The notes under the pieces are model-generated. The model ran no database searches. It had not been told where the DNA came from and saw only the letters and a list, made by a program, of their open reading frames with translations. DNA of 64,000 nt. Source: Natronosalvus vescus (GTDB taxonomy: Archaea > Halobacteriota > Halobacteria > Halobacteriales > Natrialbaceae). The translations under genes were made by a program, and so were the position numbers. The DNA is taken from positions 1,922,001 to 1,986,000 of the forward strand of contig NZ_CP099546.1 of assembly GCF_023973145.1 (NCBI RefSeq), written 5' to 3'. This document shows, piece by piece, positions 61,647-64,000 of the stretch (within the stretch, counting starts at the first letter, position 1; each line of letters begins with the position of its first letter).

Positions 61647-62105
61647 ATGAACGTACGGGATGCCCTCGAAGCCGACGCCGATGCGCTCGCGTCCATCGCC
61701 GACTCCCCCACCGACGTCATGCGAAACCTCGTTCACGACCGGACGGTTCGCGTCGCCGAGGACGGCACCCACGATCCGAACGCCGACGTCGGAGCGGCAG
61801 ACGACGACGGCCAGCCCTCACAGTACGGCGAGTCGAACCCCGAGGATCTCCTCGGCTTCGTCAGCTTCGACGTACAGGGAGATACCGTTCACGTCACCCA
61901 AATTGACGGCACCGAAGACGCCTGCGAACGGCTGCTGGCCGAACCCGTCCGATTCGCCGAATGTGAGGGGATGGCCGTCGAAGTCCTCGTCCCGACTGAT
62001 AACGACACCGTCGAGGATGCGGCCGCCTCGCTGGGCTTCGGCAGACAGGGATTCGGTCCGCGGTTCGACGGCGCTCGCACGGTTCGGTTCCGTCTCGAGC
62101 CCTGA
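61647..62105 (+). CDS. GNAT-like small acidic protein
   Basis: 152 residues. MNVRDALEADADALASIADSP at the start looks like the first helix of a GNAT acetyltransferase, and FAECEGMAVEVLVPTDNDTVEDAAASLGFGRQGFGP resembles the C-terminal acetyl-CoA fold with LGF. A loop rich in Asp at 45-65 separates the halves. The Q/RxxGxG/A acetyl-CoA motif is not clear, so catalysis is uncertain. Single gene with a TATA box upstream. Confidence 0.65.
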   Translation: MNVRDALEADADALASIADSPTDVMRNLVHDRTVRVAEDGTHDPNADVGAADDDGQPSQYGESNPEDLLGFVSFDVQGDTVHVTQIDGTEDACERLLAEPVRFAECEGMAVEVLVPTDNDTVEDAAASLGFGRQGFGPRFDGARTVRFRLEP

Positions 62106-62246
62106 CAGTCAGTTCTGGTGTTGGGTTGATACGGACGCCTCGAGCGACGGGTTCGAGCAGGATACTGGATACTACTGGATCGATAACCGGCCCAATGCTC
62201 ACACTGGCCTGTGTAGGTCGCTGGGTTACGATACGGCTGTGCTGAC

Positions 62247-63542
62247 TCACTCTCGTTTGTCGGGGTCGGTCGGTGCTGTTTGCTCCGGATCGGCGGCCGC
62301 TGTCGTGTCGGTGGTGTAGGGGCGACGCTGGCCACCTGGCGTGGTCTCGGCTTCGGATGTGTCATCCGTTCGTAGCGGGCCCAGACTCGCGTGTTCGTCG
62401 AACCGGTGTTCGGCACCGTCCTCGAGAAACGAGAGTTCCCGCTGGGGGAACGGAATCGTGATCCCCGCATCGTCGAAGGCGTCGTACACCCGGCGGTTGA
62501 CCTGGTCGATGGCCCGTTTTTTCGTCAGCGGGTGGGAGATAAACGCCTGCAATTCGAAGATGAGCGCCGAGTCGCCGAACTCGTCGAACAGCACCCGCGG
62601 GACGGGCGACTCCCGAATCAGTGGCGCGTCTTCACACGCCTGGAGTACGAGTTCCTCGACTTCGTGGTAGTCCGTTCCGTAGGCCGCCGAGAGCGGGACG
62701 CGAATTCGAATGTGACGCTGTGGGGCGGTCTCGTTGACCACCTGCGTCGAGTTGAGCACGGAGTTGGGCACCGTCACGAGCACGTTGTCGGTCGTGAGCA
62801 CCGTCGTTGAGCGAATACCGACATCGGTGACCGTCCCCCGCATCTCGTCGTCGACGTGGATGACGTCGCCGATCTTGTACGTGTTGTCGAAGTAGAGTGC
62901 GACCCCACCGATCAGGTTGCTGATCGCGTCCTGGGCGGCAAAGCCGAGGACGATCCCCAGAATCCCCGCCGACGCGAGAAACGGCGTGATCTCGAGGTTC
63001 CAGATCGAGAGCAACAACAGGAGACTCCCGACGACGACCCCGATCGTCCACAGGTTCTTGAACATCGGCGCGAACTCGTAACTCGCGCCGACGTCGTTGA
63101 GGTACCCGATCCAGCGATTGCCGATCCGGATCGCGGTACGTGCCCAGATGACGACTGCGACGGTTGCGATGGTGCCCGGCAAGACGGAAGCGGAATCGGG
63201 TACGTTGAGCACGTCGAGGCTCAGGTAGATGCCGAGAAGCCCGACCGTGATCGCGACCGGCGTGTGAATCTCTTCGAAGACGGCTCGAGTGAACGACGAC
63301 CCCTCGGCTACTGGTTCGGCGAGTCGCCGACGACTCCACCAGGTGATCGCCCGCGCCAGCAGATACGAACCCACGAGGATAAACGGGATCAGGGGCCACC
63401 GGTCGGTATCGGTGGTTTCGAAGAAGCCCGTGAAGCTCTCGAGCCACGGGCCGAGAAACGCTATCCAGAACACCAACCCGCTGGCGTCGCTCCAGTCGAT
63501 CGCGACTGCGAGCGCGCCATCGACGAGGGTGGTGAGGGCCAT
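62247..63542 (-). CDS. MscS family mechanosensitive ion channel
   Basis: 431 residues. Four to five helices in the first 190 residues end in the pore helix FLASAGILGIVLGFAAQDAISNLIGG (about 178-203). The beta domain with IHVDDEMRGTVTDVGIRSTTVLTTDN (about 220-245) and the alpha/beta part ending IPFPQREL (about 366-373) are the usual MscS layout. A disordered, Thr/Pro/Glu-rich tail of about 60 residues follows. It would release solutes when osmotic pressure drops, a natural need of haloarchaea. A TATA-like TTTATTA (minus strand, 63561-63567) about 22 bases upstream supports ATG 63542. Confidence 0.9.
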   Translation of the reverse strand: MALTTLVDGALAVAIDWSDASGLVFWIAFLGPWLESFTGFFETTDTDRWPLIPFILVGSYLLARAITWWSRRRLAEPVAEGSSFTRAVFEEIHTPVAITVGLLGIYLSLDVLNVPDSASVLPGTIATVAVVIWARTAIRIGNRWIGYLNDVGASYEFAPMFKNLWTIGVVVGSLLLLLSIWNLEITPFLASAGILGIVLGFAAQDAISNLIGGVALYFDNTYKIGDVIHVDDEMRGTVTDVGIRSTTVLTTDNVLVTVPNSVLNSTQVVNETAPQRHIRIRVPLSAAYGTDYHEVEELVLQACEDAPLIRESPVPRVLFDEFGDSALIFELQAFISHPLTKKRAIDQVNRRVYDAFDDAGITIPFPQRELSFLEDGAEHRFDEHASLGPLRTDDTSEAETTPGGQRRPYTTDTTAAADPEQTAPTDPDKRE

Positions 63543-63621
63543 GTAACGTCGATTTACCCCTAATAAACGAGCTGTTATAACTCTTTGAGTCGGCGATAGA
63601 TGGCAAGAGGGTCTCGATCGA

Positions 63622-64000
63622 TCACTGCCTCGAGAGGAAGTACCGTAACACGAGTTGCAGGACGTGGACGAACACCCCGGCAACGGCGATGTAGACGCCG
63701 ATGGTCTGGAGGGCGACGGAGGCGTTTCGCTGGTCGCGAACCTGCCAGATTTCGTAGCCGAGTCGCAACAGGAAGCCGAGGAAGATCAGGACGAACCCGA
63801 CGAGCAACACGGGCGTGACGAACGTCCCGATGGCGATGGCGATCACGCCGCCGATGAACGAGAAGGTGGCGAACCGTCCCCAGCCCTCGAACGTCTTCGA
63901 CCGAGCGTAGACGTAAGTGGCGATGACGGCGGTCACGACGGCGACGACGATGGCCGTCGCGCCGAGGATCGTCGGCTGTTGAGCTCGCGGAGCCAGGCTG
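63622..64000 (-). CDS. Partial membrane protein, Bax inhibitor-1/YccA-like C-terminus
   Basis: The gene runs off the window end, and its frame stays open to 64000. The 126 visible residues contain four hydrophobic helices: TILGATAIVVAVVTAVIATY, then FATFSFIGGVIAIAIGTF, PVLLVGFVLIFLGFLLRLGY, and a final VALQTIGVYIAVAGVFVHVL. The short EIWQVRDQRNAS linker and the last helix resemble the C-terminus of BI-1/YccA proteins, though the N-terminal part needed to confirm this is outside. Its stop is 80 bases upstream of the MscS start codon on the same strand. Confidence 0.6.
   Translation of the reverse strand, partial: SLAPRAQQPTILGATAIVVAVVTAVIATYVYARSKTFEGWGRFATFSFIGGVIAIAIGTFVTPVLLVGFVLIFLGFLLRLGYEIWQVRDQRNASVALQTIGVYIAVAGVFVHVLQLVLRYFLSRQ

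Noticed and set aside
1-64000. tRNA, rRNA or CRISPR array
   Set aside because: Scanning the gaps for T-loop-like GTTCGAA contexts with a matching acceptor stem, rRNA-like stretches and evenly spaced repeats gave nothing.

Overview
The window is about 65% G+C and reads as a haloarchaeal chromosome (class Halobacteria), most like Natrialba, Haloterrigena or Natrinema relatives; the genus is an inference. The evidence is acidic proteins, HalOD1 domains, Tat-type lipoprotein signals, TATA boxes about 22 to 31 bases before start codons (leaderless transcripts), an Orc1/Cdc6 protein, a TFB gene, archaeal LeuS, and a great excess of CTCGAG. I saw no rRNA, tRNA or CRISPR array.

Layout. 1-6.9 kb: a membrane protein, Orc1/Cdc6, HalOD1, a sugar-phosphate mutase, a PQQ-type propeller, an HNH-like zinc protein and a CBS protein. 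7-15.4 kb: a geranylgeranyl-reductase-family flavoprotein, two SDRs, UspA, and two tandem long-chain acyl-CoA synthetases that share a 120-base identical block. 15.6-23 kb: an asparagine-synthase-like protein, then a thiamine-type ABC importer (ThiB, ThiP, ThiQ-like) around an MTH1187-family thiamine-binding gene. 23.2-26.1 kb: a lactonase-like metallo-beta-lactamase, a probable class I terpene synthase and a transcription regulator. 26.5-32.5 kb: a second HalOD1 protein, an epoxide-hydrolase-like protein, a tungsten aldehyde:ferredoxin oxidoreductase and two membrane proteins. 32.5-34.6 kb: a decayed, partly AT-rich island with an AT-rich lipoprotein, a multiply frameshifted gene, and a fragment of the regulator that sits intact just beyond it. 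35.5-45 kb: type II IPP isomerase, an OYE-family reductase, two abutting transposase remnants, a HAD phosphatase, a UPF0201/UPF0200 pair, an ABC exporter and NAD-dependent DNA ligase. 45-52.2 kb: Rio1, a frameshifted TFB, LeuS, and divergent glnA/lrp. 52.6-64 kb: a 1006-residue repeat surface protein, a DUF4397 protein, an ABC exporter, aspartate kinase, an HTR-like protein, MscS, and a membrane protein cut by the window end.

The most interesting item is the terpene-synthase-like gene at 24272. It has a DDxxE motif and an N-x3-T-x3-E triad exactly 140 residues apart. It is followed 42 bases later by an HTH regulator and preceded by a TATA-like box enclosed in an inverted repeat. With the IPP isomerase and the prenyl-reductase-family protein in the same window this suggests an isoprenoid theme, but only the terpene gene and its regulator look like one transcription unit.
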